The notes: a model not told the origin generated them from the letters alone. Shown: positions 21,560 through 30,921, numbered from the stretch's first letter. The stretch is DNA of 64,000 nucleotides from Pseudidiomarina planktonica (GCF_900177775.1 NZ_FXWH01000002.1:186001-250000); one strand, 5' to 3'. Translations and numbers: made by a program.

Positions 21560-23671
21560 ATGCAAAAAAAATATCTACATAGCGCTGTTGTAGCTGCGCT
21601 GCTAAGCACAACTTCTGTCACTGCCTTCGCTGACACTGATGCTATTGAGCGCATTACTGTCGCTGGCGAATACCGCACTAAAACCTTAAATGAAGTTCCG
21701 GCCAGTGTGACCGCGCTGAGTCAGGAAGACAGCTCACAACGTGCGGCTGTGCATTTAGAAACCATGTTCAACGCTATTCCAAACGTCAACTTTTCCGGCG
21801 GCTCGTCGCGTGCGCGCTTTATGCAAATTCGTGGCATTGGCGAGCGCAGTCAGTTTGTTGACCCCATTTCGCCGTCAGTTGGTATTTTCGTGGACCGTAT
21901 TAATTACAGTGGTTTAGGCCAAGTCGCAAACCTGTTTGATGCCGGTCAGGTCGAAGTATTCCGCGGCCCGCAAAGTGGCCGTTTTGGTGCTGATGCACTG
22001 GCGGGCATGATTTACATCAGCAGCACTGAGCCGAGCAATGATTTTCGCGGTAAGTGGCAGGCTCAAGTGGCGAACTACGGCGAAGTTGCGGCCGGGCTGG
22101 CCATTGGTGGTGGCCTGGGTGCGCTTGGCGATGCGCGCTTAAGTGTGAACCAACTGAATAACGACGGTTTCACTGAGAATGCCTTTCTAAACCGCGACGA
22201 TACCGAAAAACGAGCGGAATTAAGTGCACGCTTTAATCTGCATACGGATTTTGGCAACGACTGGTCGTTGCGCACCACCTTGCATGCGCACGACATGAAT
22301 AATGGCTACGACGCCTTTTCGCTGGAAAATGACCGCACTACGTTGTCTGACCAACCTGGCGAAGATGATTTGCAAAGTCAGGCAGCGCGACTGGAGTTGC
22401 GCTATAGCGGCTTGGCCAGCAGTGAAATTCAAGTGTCGGTAAGCGGCATGACCGCTGACACTCAGTATAGCTTCGACGAAGACTGGACTTACGTAGGCAT
22501 TGCACCGGGCTGGGAATATTCATCGTTTGACGCCTATGAGCGCGAACGTGATGACCGCACCATGGAGTTACGCTGGCTGTCCACCGAACCGGCTTCCTTA
22601 TTTGGCAATGACACGGACTGGGTGTTCGGTGTGTATGACTATCGCCGCGATGTGAGCTTAACTCGTGATTATTTTAATTGGGATTTAGGCGAGCAAACCG
22701 TATTTAGTAGTGATTATGAAAGCCATCGTCAGGCTGTTTATGGCGAGCTGGTTCCTTACTTTAGCGAACAAACCTGGTTAACTCTGGGGCTTCGCGTAGA
22801 AAATTACGACAATACCTACCTGGATAGTAATCGAGTACAACAAAATCCGAGTGACACCATGTGGGGCGGACGCTTAAGCCTGAGCCACGCCGTGCGTGAC
22901 AACTCTGTTATTTATACCTCGGTTACTCGCGGTTACAAAGTTGGCGGCGTGAATGGCGAAGCACTTGGCAAAGCACAAGACCAGGGGCTGGCAGAGCTGG
23001 AAGAGTTTCTGCTGCAGCAGGCCACCTTTGAACCTGAGCTGTTAACTAGTGCCGAGTTTGGTGTTAAGGGCAGCAATTTGGATAACAGCCTGGCCGTACG
23101 CATGTCACTATTTTATAACTGGCGTGACGATGTGCAGCTAAAAAGCTGGGTAAACCGTGATCAGTCATTTGTGGGCTACCTGAAAAATGCCGACAGTGGC
23201 GACAGCTACGGTATGGAAGTCGAGCTTGATTACCAGCCGAATGAGCAATGGCGTTGGTTCGCCAATGTTGGCTTGTTGCGTACTGAAATTCAGGGCTTTG
23301 TCACTGAAGACGGCATGGATATGAGTGGCCGCGATCAAGCCCATGCACCGGAGTATATGGCCAATGTGGGCGTGGAGTACTGGCCGCATGAGCAATGGCA
23401 GTTCAGTGTGCAGGCCGACGCTAAAGATGGTTTTTATTACTCGAATTCGCACAACAGTCAGTCTAATGATTACGCGTTGTTGCACGCACAGTTGAACTTC
23501 TTTACCGGTCCGTGGCAATTTAGCTTATGGGCGCGTAATTTGACTGATGAAGATTACGGCATCCGTGGGTTCTATTTTGGCAACGACCCGCGTGATGAAT
23601 ATGTGCCGGAAACCTATGTGCAGTATGGTGAGCCGCGTCGTTTTGGTATTCGTGTTAGCTACGAATTTTAA
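21560..23671 (+). CDS. TonB-dependent receptor, predicted thiamine uptake
   Basis: A 703-residue outer-membrane receptor. Signal peptide cleaves after AFA (about residue 24), a TonB-box-like IERITVAG follows, then a plug domain (ETMFNAIPNVNF... RGIGERSQF... VEVFRGPQSGRFGADALAGMIYI) and a 22-strand-type barrel with the usual C-terminal aromatic ending YEF. The plug signature of TonB receptors is intact. Specificity for thiamine or its phosphates is inferred from the TPP riboswitch directly upstream and the thiamine genes downstream; sequence alone would not separate it from siderophore receptors. The ribosome site is AGGAA, 7 nt before the ATG. Confidence 0.92.
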   Translation: MQKKYLHSAVVAALLSTTSVTAFADTDAIERITVAGEYRTKTLNEVPASVTALSQEDSSQRAAVHLETMFNAIPNVNFSGGSSRARFMQIRGIGERSQFVDPISPSVGIFVDRINYSGLGQVANLFDAGQVEVFRGPQSGRFGADALAGMIYISSTEPSNDFRGKWQAQVANYGEVAAGLAIGGGLGALGDARLSVNQLNNDGFTENAFLNRDDTEKRAELSARFNLHTDFGNDWSLRTTLHAHDMNNGYDAFSLENDRTTLSDQPGEDDLQSQAARLELRYSGLASSEIQVSVSGMTADTQYSFDEDWTYVGIAPGWEYSSFDAYERERDDRTMELRWLSTEPASLFGNDTDWVFGVYDYRRDVSLTRDYFNWDLGEQTVFSSDYESHRQAVYGELVPYFSEQTWLTLGLRVENYDNTYLDSNRVQQNPSDTMWGGRLSLSHAVRDNSVIYTSVTRGYKVGGVNGEALGKAQDQGLAELEEFLLQQATFEPELLTSAEFGVKGSNLDNSLAVRMSLFYNWRDDVQLKSWVNRDQSFVGYLKNADSGDSYGMEVELDYQPNEQWRWFANVGLLRTEIQGFVTEDGMDMSGRDQAHAPEYMANVGVEYWPHEQWQFSVQADAKDGFYYSNSHNSQSNDYALLHAQLNFFTGPWQFSLWARNLTDEDYGIRGFYFGNDPRDEYVPETYVQYGEPRRFGIRVSYEF

Positions 23672-23682
23672 GGAGCATAGCC

Positions 23683-23949
23683 ATGCAATTATCTATTGAA
23701 ATGTCGCTGTATCCTTTAACCGATGAGTACATCCCGGTAATTAAGGAATTCATTGACCGGTTAAACAACCATGCTGGCTTAACAGTGCATACCAACACTA
23801 TGAGTACTCAGGTATTCGGCGAGTTTGATGTGCTAATGCCCGTGTTTCAGGCCGAGTTAAAGAAAACTTACGAGAAAATCCCCAGCCAGTGTCTGGTGTG
23901 TAAGTTTATTAACCGTGATCTGGCGCCTGCTGCAGGTGCGCAAAACTAG
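23683..23949 (+). CDS. YkoF-like thiamine-binding protein (single domain)
   Basis: An 88-residue protein matching a single YKOF/MTH1187-type ferredoxin-like domain: MQLSIEMSLYPLTDEYIPVIKEF, then LTVHTNTMSTQVFGEFDVLM, the pattern of the thiamine- or hydroxymethylpyrimidine-binding family. Bacillus YkoF has two such domains and binds thiamine (established). There is no signal peptide, so it is cytoplasmic. It lies 11 nt after the receptor and its stop abuts pnuT, firmly inside the TPP-controlled operon. A role as a soluble carrier or sensor passing thiamine from the permease to the kinase is my inference. Confidence 0.8.
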   Translation: MQLSIEMSLYPLTDEYIPVIKEFIDRLNNHAGLTVHTNTMSTQVFGEFDVLMPVFQAELKKTYEKIPSQCLVCKFINRDLAPAAGAQN

Positions 23950-24587
23950 TGGACTGGTTACTGGAGCAGTTGGCGCTCACCTCCGTTTGGGAATTAATAG
24001 CGGTGGTGCTGGCGCTGGCTTATTTGTTACTAGCGGCGCGCCAGAATCAGTTGTGTTGGCTAATGGCTTTTATCAGCTGTGGAATTTATTCACAGCTGAT
24101 GTTTAGCGCACATTTGTATCTGGAGACTTTTTTACAGATTTGCTACGTGGTGCTGGCAGTTTATGGCTGGTGGCAGTGGCAATATGGTGCAGGTAAGGCC
24201 GCCACCGAACAGGGGGTGGTTAGCCAGGCACGTTTCAGTGCGCGTTGGCACTTAAACAGTTGTGTCATGCTGGCCGTTGTTGCTGCGGTGGTGGCGTTGC
24301 TGGCGGCTGAATTTACGGATGCCGATGCTGTATGGCTGGATAGTTTTACCACGGTATTTAGTTTATTTGCCACCTGGTTACTCACCCGCAAAGCCATCGA
24401 AAACTGGTGGTATTGGTTGGTCATTGACTCAGTTTACATATACTTATACGCCAGCAAAGGCTTTGTGGTGACCGCTGGCCTATTTGTAATTTATGTTATG
24501 CTCGTAATTTATGCCATTTGGCAATGGCGCACGACTCAGACCGAACCTGTTCAGGATACTACTGAAGCATGCAAACAGAATGGCTAA
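23949..24587 (+). CDS. pnuT: PnuT-like thiamine permease (PnuC family)
   Basis: A 212-residue inner-membrane protein of the PnuC nicotinamide riboside permease family, with about seven hydrophobic helices and the family pattern YLLLAARQNQLCWLMAFISCGIYSQLMF, here spread over helices 2-3, and NWWYWLVIDSVYIYLYASKG near the C terminus. PnuC relatives under TPP riboswitches are known as PnuT and transport thiamine by facilitated diffusion, needing intracellular phosphorylation to trap it. The context here (receptor before, kinase after) fits exactly. The start shares one base with the preceding stop, and its own stop overlaps the kinase start by 19 nt. Confidence 0.88.
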   Translation: MDWLLEQLALTSVWELIAVVLALAYLLLAARQNQLCWLMAFISCGIYSQLMFSAHLYLETFLQICYVVLAVYGWWQWQYGAGKAATEQGVVSQARFSARWHLNSCVMLAVVAAVVALLAAEFTDADAVWLDSFTTVFSLFATWLLTRKAIENWWYWLVIDSVYIYLYASKGFVVTAGLFVIYVMLVIYAIWQWRTTQTEPVQDTTEACKQNG

Positions 24588-25351
24588 CAACTCTTCCTCT
24601 GGCCGGACCTATAGCGATTGAACCCCTGTATGAAGGGGTTGCAAATCAAGTGTACAAACTCAATTCGGCCGACGGCATTTATGTGCTGAAGCACTTTTGC
24701 CATGACCACAGTTATGGCATGGACCGGGTGCTGGAAGTGAAAATGCAGGAACAACTGGCGCTGCAGAATATTGCGCCAGAGGTTCTGCACTTTGACCAGA
24801 ACCGGGGTTTGTTGCTGCAACCTTATATTGAAGAACCCGATTTAAAGCATGCCGGCATGAATGAAGGCGATGCCATTCGTGGCCTGGCGGAAGCTTTGTC
24901 GCGAGTGCACGCAGTAAAAATATCGGCGCCCATGTGGTCGCTTCACGAACGCCTGAATACCTACTTGGAAGGCCTTGAGGTGTATGACGCCGACACCGCC
25001 CGGCAGTTTCGCCAGCGCCTGAAAAGACACCGGGGTATGTTGGATGCTTGGGGTGCTCGTCCGGTTTTCTGTCATAACGATTTAGCCATGCACCACGTGT
25101 TTAGCGGCAGCCCGATGCTGATTATAGACTGGGAGTATGCGGGTTTTGGTGAGCGCTTGTTCGATATTGCCAGCGCGGTATTAGTGAATAGATTAAGCAG
25201 TGCGCAATCAAATTCATTGATTCATGCGTATGAAGGTTATACCGGTGTCAGCCTGGATCGCAGTAGCTTAGAAAGCTGGGGCGAACTGGCTACGATCACC
25301 AATCAGTTGTGGTACGAGTTACACCATCATTTGCAAAAACTAAATCAATAA
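24569..25351 (+). CDS. Thiamine kinase-like phosphotransferase (APH/choline kinase fold)
   Basis: A 260-residue member of the aminoglycoside phosphotransferase / choline kinase superfamily. The ATP-site start EGVANQVYKL, the VLKHF lysine strand, the catalytic loop CHNDLAMHHV (Brenner motif) and the metal-binding IIDWEYAGFGERLFDIA are all present. E. coli ThiK, which makes thiamine monophosphate, belongs to this family, and placement after pnuT in a TPP-riboswitch operon supports the same reaction. A separate ThiL would be needed to reach TPP and is not in this window. Confidence 0.85.
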   Translation: MQTEWLTTLPLAGPIAIEPLYEGVANQVYKLNSADGIYVLKHFCHDHSYGMDRVLEVKMQEQLALQNIAPEVLHFDQNRGLLLQPYIEEPDLKHAGMNEGDAIRGLAEALSRVHAVKISAPMWSLHERLNTYLEGLEVYDADTARQFRQRLKRHRGMLDAWGARPVFCHNDLAMHHVFSGSPMLIIDWEYAGFGERLFDIASAVLVNRLSSAQSNSLIHAYEGYTGVSLDRSSLESWGELATITNQLWYELHHHLQKLNQ

Positions 25352-25368
25352 TTCCAGCGGCAGCGCCT

Positions 25369-26691
25369 ATGAGTAAGCAACCTGAGCTTAGTGAAAAATT
25401 ATACGACGTGCTTGCGGAAGACGAAGACACCCGCGTGTGCAAAGACATTCCCGAATCTGCCTGCAATGACCAACCGCAGGCTTTTTTATATCATTTACTG
25501 GCGTTAACCCTGACTAAGTTAGGTGATTCGCTGGTGAGCGCCCGGTTGGTGTTGCCCTGGTTGTTATCCTCACTGGGCGCCCCCGGTGCCTTTATTGCTG
25601 CGTTGGTTCCTTTACGCGAGTCGCTGGCGTTATTACCGCAGCTGTTTGTTGCCCAGCGGATGCGTCAACAGCCCGTTCGTAAATGGTTTTGGGTAGCAGG
25701 TAGCATTGGTCAGGCGGCGGCGCTGGTGCTGATGGTAATGGGTGTTTTGACACTTACCGGCGCGGCGTTGGGTTGGATGATCATTGGCGCGTTAATCTTT
25801 TTTAGCCTGTCGCGTGGGGTGTGTTCCGTTGCGATTAAAGACGTGCAGGGAAAAACTGTATCAAAAACCCGCCGGGGGCGGTTGTCGGGTTTAGCTGCTG
25901 CATCAGCTGGCTTGCTGTCGGTTATAGTGGCCCTGGCAGTTATTCTGGTACCACGGTTTTTTGAAGTTAGCGGTGATGCCCTGCTGTTTGTTGCCTTGCT
26001 TGGCAGTGCAGCTTGCCTATGGGCTATTGCGGCCGGCGTTTATGCGCGGGTACCCGAGGTGCCGGGTGCCACCAGTGGTGGCGGTAACGGCATTGTAGAA
26101 GCCTTAAAATCGCTACGACTGGTATACACCGATAAACAATTTGGAAAGTTCGTGCTCACCCGGGCATTGCTGGTGTCTTCCGCGTTCGCTATTCCCTACC
26201 TGGTTGTTATAGTTGAACGCAGTGGTGACGGTGCCTTAACCAGTTTGGGTAGCATGATGCTGGCCAGCGGCCTGGCTGGGTTATTGGCTGGGCGGTTTTG
26301 GGGTAAGTGGTCAGACAAAGCCAGTCATCATGTGATGGCAGCGGCGGCTTTACTGTCGGTGCTGGTTATGGTTGCCGGGTTGCTGTTGTACATGTTCGCG
26401 GCACAGTGGTTAGCGCAAGGTGTTATAGCCGCATTGCTTATTTTTGTTGCCGCGGTTGCTCATCAGGGCGCCCGCGTTGGTCGTAAAACCTATCTGATAG
26501 ACATGGCCGATCAGGACAACCGAGCACAGTTAACCGCCGTTTCTAACACGCTGATTGGTTTGGTGCTGCTATCAGGTATTTTGCTCGGTACTTTAGAGCA
26601 ACTGGCAGGCGTTGAAGCGGTGCTTGGCTTTTTAATTGTGGCGGGTTTATTGGCGGCACTGCGTGCTCTGCGTTTGCCACAAGTTACTTAA
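25369..26691 (+). CDS. MFS transporter, last gene of the thiamine operon
   Basis: A 440-residue major facilitator superfamily protein with about twelve hydrophobic helices and an unusual hydrophilic N-terminal stretch of roughly 40 residues containing two cysteines (CKDIPESACND). The first membrane segment carries LTLTKLGDSLVSARLVLPW, and loop motifs such as RTRRGRLSG-like KTRRGRLSG follow helix 5. I do not recognise a closer family. It begins 17 nt after the kinase and ends at a terminator, so it is probably the last gene under TPP control. Its substrate (thiamine, a precursor, or something exported) is unknown. The ATG at 25369 is chosen because the frame upstream lies inside the kinase gene. 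Confidence 0.82.
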   Translation: MSKQPELSEKLYDVLAEDEDTRVCKDIPESACNDQPQAFLYHLLALTLTKLGDSLVSARLVLPWLLSSLGAPGAFIAALVPLRESLALLPQLFVAQRMRQQPVRKWFWVAGSIGQAAALVLMVMGVLTLTGAALGWMIIGALIFFSLSRGVCSVAIKDVQGKTVSKTRRGRLSGLAAASAGLLSVIVALAVILVPRFFEVSGDALLFVALLGSAACLWAIAAGVYARVPEVPGATSGGGNGIVEALKSLRLVYTDKQFGKFVLTRALLVSSAFAIPYLVVIVERSGDGALTSLGSMMLASGLAGLLAGRFWGKWSDKASHHVMAAAALLSVLVMVAGLLLYMFAAQWLAQGVIAALLIFVAAVAHQGARVGRKTYLIDMADQDNRAQLTAVSNTLIGLVLLSGILLGTLEQLAGVEAVLGFLIVAGLLAALRALRLPQVT

Positions 26692-26720
26692 GGCTTGCCG
26701 CGCATAAATTACAACCAAAA

Positions 26721-26754
26721 AAATACTCACGCAGCCGAAGCTGGGTGAGTATTT
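26721..26754. terminator. Bidirectional intrinsic terminator
   Basis: AAATACTCACGCAGC pairs with GCTGGGTGAGTATTT around a CGAA loop with a single mismatch. An A-tract precedes and T-rich DNA follows, so it can end the MFS transcript on the plus strand and the DUF3185 transcript on the minus strand. Confidence 0.8.
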
Positions 26755-26783
26755 ATACAATTAGATAGCTGAAAATTAAGCTA

Positions 26784-26981
26784 TTATTTGCCGCGGATTA
26801 AACCGAATAATCCAATAATGACAGCAACAGCACCTGCAATCAGAAACCACATTGAGTTATCTGTAGGTTGTCCGGTCATCATTTCAGTTGCTTGAGAAGC
26901 CGCTGAATTGTAGGCTTCCCAGCCGAAATACAACAAAATCACACCCGCTACTAATAGCGCAATACCAATAATTTTATTCAT
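26784..26981 (-). CDS. DUF3185 family small membrane protein
   Basis: A 65-residue protein with two hydrophobic helices (IIGIALLVAGVILLYFG and MWFLIAGAVAVIIGLFGLI) joined by a polar loop with TGQPTDNSMW, the pattern of the DUF3185 family. Function is unknown; relatives are often found beside stress genes, and here Dps is immediately upstream on the same strand. I start at the ATG at 26981, with GGGAG 7 nt before it; a longer frame to 27056 lacks a ribosome site and is strongly basic without family similarity. Confidence 0.8.
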   Translation of the reverse strand: MNKIIGIALLVAGVILLYFGWEAYNSAASQATEMMTGQPTDNSMWFLIAGAVAVIIGLFGLIRGK

Positions 26982-27110
26982 AGCAACACTCCCGTGATTT
27001 CTATTATTTTCATTATGTCGAGCTTTCTTGCGCCTGAATAGACGACTATACCGCAAGTTTCAGCTTAGCAGCTTTTTCGAAAACCCCAAACAAAGGTTGT
27101 TACTAAGTTG

Positions 27111-27587
27111 TTATTCGCCCATGTACGAAGTTAACATCCAGGCAGTTTTTTCCTGTTCCTTGATGTAATCGCTCATTAAAGCGGAAGTACCTTCGTCGTC
27201 GGACTTGCCAGCCAATTCCAGAATTTCGCGCTGTAACCGGATAGTTATTTGATAGCTTTCCAGAATATTGCGCACGCAGGCCTCGCCGTCGTGAACGTCT
27301 TTCGCTTCACTAATCTCACTGTTCTTGATGTAAGTAGAGTAGGCGTGCTGTGGGCGTTGGCCCAGAGTTAAAATACGCTCTGCAATTTCATCAATTTTCA
27401 TGAGCAAATCGTTATAGGTTTCTTCGAACTTGGCATGCAATTCAAAGAACTGCTGACCTTTGATATTCCAGTGGAAGCCGCGCACGTTCATATAAAAGAT
27501 CTGATAGTTCGATAACAGCGCATTTAATTTGGTCGCAAGCGCTTCGGCTGAATCCTTGTCTAATCCAATCACGTTTAACTGTTTCAT
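27111..27587 (-). CDS. Dps family DNA-binding / ferritin-like protein
   Basis: A 158-residue Dps-like protein. The ferroxidase-centre region reads NVRGFHWNIKGQQFFELHAKFEETYNDLL with the expected histidine and acidic residues (split across helices 1-2), followed by the conserved IAERILTLGQRP. Dps dodecamers oxidise and store iron using peroxide and protect DNA in starvation. The N terminus is short and without a lysine-rich tail, so strong DNA binding is uncertain. A good ribosome site (GGAGTG) precedes the ATG. Confidence 0.93.
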   Translation of the reverse strand: MKQLNVIGLDKDSAEALATKLNALLSNYQIFYMNVRGFHWNIKGQQFFELHAKFEETYNDLLMKIDEIAERILTLGQRPQHAYSTYIKNSEISEAKDVHDGEACVRNILESYQITIRLQREILELAGKSDDEGTSALMSDYIKEQEKTAWMLTSYMGE

Positions 27588-27665
27588 GTTTCACTCCTTT
27601 GTTTTTCAAAAGCTTAGGTAACTAATGACTCGAGTGTAGCACGGACTTAGATAATAAAAACCCGA

Positions 27666-28595
27666 TTAAGTTCGATTGAATTCATCGAGTTTTCCGTCGC
27701 GAATATGAGCTTCGCCACGCTTCTTCGCCAATTGAATTTGTTTTTCGCGTTCGGCGTAACGGGCTTTCTGCTCCGCTGAGGTTTTATTCACACAATGTGG
27801 GCAACTGACCCCTTTTTCATAGTGCTCAGATGCTTTTTCGGCTTCAGTAATTGGCATGCGGCAGGCATAGCACTGGTCATATTCGCCTTGCTGCAGACCA
27901 TGCTTCACAGTAACGCGTTGATCAAACACAAAACAGTCGCCCTGCCAGTTGCTGTCTTGCTCCGGAACTTCTTCCAGATACTTCAGAATGCCGCCTTTTA
28001 AATGATAAACTTCGTCAAATCCCTGTTCTTTTAAGTACGCAGTAGATTTTTCACAACGAATACCACCGGTGCAGAACATTGCAACTTTCTTATGTTGGTT
28101 CGGATCCAAATGGTCTTTCACGTACTGCGGAAACTCACGGAAGCTGTCGGTTTTGGGATTCACCGCGCCTTTAAAAGTGCCCACCGCATATTCATAGTCG
28201 TTGCGGGTATCAATTAACAACACTTCGGGATCGTTAATCAGCGTGTCCCAGTCTTTGGCTTCTACGTAGGTACCGACTATATTTTTAGGGTCCACCCAGT
28301 CCACGCCCATAGTGACAATTTCAGTTTTTAACTTCACTTTGGTGCGATAAAAAGCCTGCGTTTCACTGGGTGATTCTTTGTGCTCTAAATCGGCGAAACG
28401 CGGGTCGGATTTTAAGTAAGCTAGCACTGCGTCAAGGTCTTCACGGGTGCCGCAAATAGTGCCGTTAATGCCTTCGCGGGCAAGTAGCAGGGTACCTTTA
28501 ACGGAGTGGGAAACTAACTTTTGGTATAACGGCTCACGAAGAGCTTCGTAGTCGTTGAGTTCGACAAACTTATAGAGCGCTGCACAAATGTACAT
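27666..28595 (-). CDS. trhO: tRNA uridine(34) hydroxylase TrhO (rhodanese family)
   Basis: A 309-residue rhodanese-domain protein matching TrhO (YceA family). It hydroxylates U34 in certain tRNAs as the oxygen-dependent route to 5-methoxy/carboxymethoxyuridine. An N-terminal acylphosphatase-like domain (EGINGTICG) precedes the rhodanese domain with [18 protein letters not shown] and the active-site cysteine in [13 protein letters not shown]-terminal zinc-ribbon-like CYACRMP...CPHC segment follows. It is divergent from the TPR-GGDEF gene. Confidence 0.94.
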   Translation of the reverse strand: MYICAALYKFVELNDYEALREPLYQKLVSHSVKGTLLLAREGINGTICGTREDLDAVLAYLKSDPRFADLEHKESPSETQAFYRTKVKLKTEIVTMGVDWVDPKNIVGTYVEAKDWDTLINDPEVLLIDTRNDYEYAVGTFKGAVNPKTDSFREFPQYVKDHLDPNQHKKVAMFCTGGIRCEKSTAYLKEQGFDEVYHLKGGILKYLEEVPEQDSNWQGDCFVFDQRVTVKHGLQQGEYDQCYACRMPITEAEKASEHYEKGVSCPHCVNKTSAEQKARYAEREKQIQLAKKRGEAHIRDGKLDEFNRT

Positions 28596-28652
28596 CGAGG
28601 TTTCCTTCTATGGCTGTTCGGATCGCAAATCCGAGGCTTAAAAATCGCACCT

Positions 28653-28658
28653 ATTATA
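28653..28658 (-). promoter_or_regulatory. Putative -10 box of trhO
   Basis: A perfect TATAAT reads on the minus strand, about 58 nt upstream of the trhO start. No convincing -35 box is seen at the right spacing. An inverted pair GTCGCA (28666-28671) / TGCGAC (28687-28692) lies just upstream, where a regulator could bind. Confidence 0.35.
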
Positions 28659-28827
28659 ACCAAATGTCGCAGTAGAAGGCCATTTTTGCGACTAATTGCA
28701 CTGAACGTTTTCGGTTGTGCTTGAGAGGCGCTTGTAGTAATTTTATTGAAACATTTTGAAATACTTCTGTTCACTGACGTTCTCAATTAGTGGTTTTTAA
28801 TTATCGCCCTCTAACTTCGAGAAAAAC

Positions 28828-30921
28828 ATGACACAAACTATCGCTATGGGTTTTCGTACCTGGCAAGCACTACTTCGCAGCCTGACTGTTGCAGGGCTAA
28901 TGTTGTGCGCTATGTTACCGGTAACTGCGGCGATGGCACAAACTACTCCGGTTGACGAGACGCTGGAGCAGGCTCTGAATAACTATCTGAACGATTTGCA
29001 GATTGAGGAAAGCGTCGGACGCGAGCAACTTGAAGCGATTCTGGCTCAGGTAGATGAAACCACACCACTGTCTACCCGCATTCGGGCGTTAAGTTATCTG
29101 GCTTTAGTACATCAATATGACGGCGACGAAGCCGCAGCCTTTGCTGTGAACGAGCGAATGCTTGCGATGACCGAAGGTTCCGGCAATGCCGATGCGGAAG
29201 CTGAGGCTATTGCCAACCGTATTGAGTTGCTGCAAGCCCAAGGCAAACAAGCCGAAGCTTATTTAGTGGTTAGTGACGCAGAAATTGCGCTGGCGCAGGC
29301 TCAACTGCCGCGCGTCCGATTTTATGTGCACAACCTAATCTCACGAATCTACGCCGATTGGGGTAAATACAGCGACGCGCTTGAGCATCTTATTTCTGCG
29401 CTTGAAGCAGTGAATGAAACGAATGACGACCGCACTGAATTACGCCGCCAGTATCTGGCCTATGCTATTGCACAAATTCAAACTGATTTGGCGCAGTGGG
29501 ACGATGCCCTTGAAACCACCACGAAAGCCATAACGGATGCTCAGCAGTTCGGCTTACTGGAAAACGTACCGGATTTATATTTACTGAAAAGCTATATCGA
29601 AGTGTCGTTGGAAAACTACAGCGAGGCGGATGCATCAATGCAGCTAGCTATGCAGTGGGCTGAACGGAGCGACCGGCCGCAAATCAAACTAATTAGCCTG
29701 AACAATTTAGGTGATCTGTATATTCGCACCAATGATTTGGATCGTGCCGAAAGCTATTTAAATCGTGCTCTGGAACAAGCCCTGGCGCTGGATGACGAGC
29801 GTACCGAGCAAATGGTGCGTTTTAACCTTGGCTTTATAGACGTAAAACAGGGCAATACTGATAGCGGCTTAACCCTTATGCGCGAAGGCCTGGAGTATTT
29901 CCGCGCAGCCGGGCGAAAAAGCGATTTAGAGCAAATTCTGGGTGAAATTGCTGAGGCTTATGAAGTTGCGGGCCAGTACCGGCAGCAGGCTGAAGCACTA
30001 CAGGAGCAGCAGGCCATTAGTAAAGAGCTGTGGCAACTGGAACAACAACGCAATGTTACTGAACTGCAAAACCTGTATGACAACAAAGACAAAGAGCAGC
30101 AGATTAAGATTCTGGAGCAGCAGAATACGCTTAAACAGCGCGTGATTGAAGTGAACGAGCAACGCCAGATTATTGGGCTACTGCTGGTTATTGTGGTTAT
30201 TTTTGCTGGTGTGTTTCTATGGCTGATGTATCGTGCTGCCAGACGCGCCAATTTGCGCCTGAAAGAAGCTAACAGCCAGTTGGCATTCCAGTCGCTGCGT
30301 GATCCGCTCACCGGGTTATGGAACCGTCGAGCCCTGCAACAGGACATGGAGAAGCGGGAGCAACATGGTGACCGCCGCCAGCAGGATCAACAACAAACCG
30401 ACGGTTTGATTCTTCTTGATATCGACTTTTTCAAGCGCATTAACGACAAGCACGGTCACGCCGCTGGTGACACCGTACTGATTGAAATTTCCAAGCGGTT
30501 ACAAACCATTTGCCGGGAAACCGACAAATTAATTCGCTGGGGCGGCGAGGAATTTTTGTTTTATTTGCGGGACGTCGACAATGATCGCATGAAGATTCTG
30601 ACCGCCCGCATTCTGGATGTGATTGCCCGCGAACCTATTATGCATGAGGGTAAAGTTATTGAGGTAACCACCACCGCCGGCTTTATTTGCTTACCTTTTG
30701 CCGGTGTGGATGAAACTCTGATGGATTGGGAAAAAGTTCTGCAGCTAGCCGACATGGCCCTGTATACCGGGAAAGCGCATGGCCGGAATCGTGGGGTTGG
30801 TATTACTGAGTTGCATGTACCTTATAACGAGGCCCGCGAAGTGCTGGAAACCGATTTGTCAGCCGCTCTTGAGAAAGGCTGGGTCACTATGGTGACTATT
30901 GAAGGACAGGATTCCGGTTAA
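28828..30921 (+). CDS. TPR-repeat diguanylate cyclase
   Basis: A 697-residue protein with a signal peptide (cleavage after AMA near residue 37). A long periplasmic region of helical TPR-like repeats (about 45-420, e.g. LYIRTNDLDRAESYLNRALEQ) is followed by a coiled coil, one transmembrane helix (about 450-470) and a C-terminal GGDEF domain. The active site is GGEEF at 572-576, and the I-site RETD lies at 563-566, so an active and feedback-inhibited cyclase is expected. The TPR sensor region probably binds a protein or peptide in the periplasm; the signal is unknown. Confidence 0.92.
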   Translation: MTQTIAMGFRTWQALLRSLTVAGLMLCAMLPVTAAMAQTTPVDETLEQALNNYLNDLQIEESVGREQLEAILAQVDETTPLSTRIRALSYLALVHQYDGDEAAAFAVNERMLAMTEGSGNADAEAEAIANRIELLQAQGKQAEAYLVVSDAEIALAQAQLPRVRFYVHNLISRIYADWGKYSDALEHLISALEAVNETNDDRTELRRQYLAYAIAQIQTDLAQWDDALETTTKAITDAQQFGLLENVPDLYLLKSYIEVSLENYSEADASMQLAMQWAERSDRPQIKLISLNNLGDLYIRTNDLDRAESYLNRALEQALALDDERTEQMVRFNLGFIDVKQGNTDSGLTLMREGLEYFRAAGRKSDLEQILGEIAEAYEVAGQYRQQAEALQEQQAISKELWQLEQQRNVTELQNLYDNKDKEQQIKILEQQNTLKQRVIEVNEQRQIIGLLLVIVVIFAGVFLWLMYRAARRANLRLKEANSQLAFQSLRDPLTGLWNRRALQQDMEKREQHGDRRQQDQQQTDGLILLDIDFFKRINDKHGHAAGDTVLIEISKRLQTICRETDKLIRWGGEEFLFYLRDVDNDRMKILTARILDVIAREPIMHEGKVIEVTTTAGFICLPFAGVDETLMDWEKVLQLADMALYTGKAHGRNRGVGITELHVPYNEAREVLETDLSAALEKGWVTMVTIEGQDSG

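Noticed and set aside
24569-25351. Aminoglycoside resistance kinase
   Set aside because: The APH fold is shared, but the TPP-riboswitch operon and ThiK-like length make a thiamine kinase far more likely.
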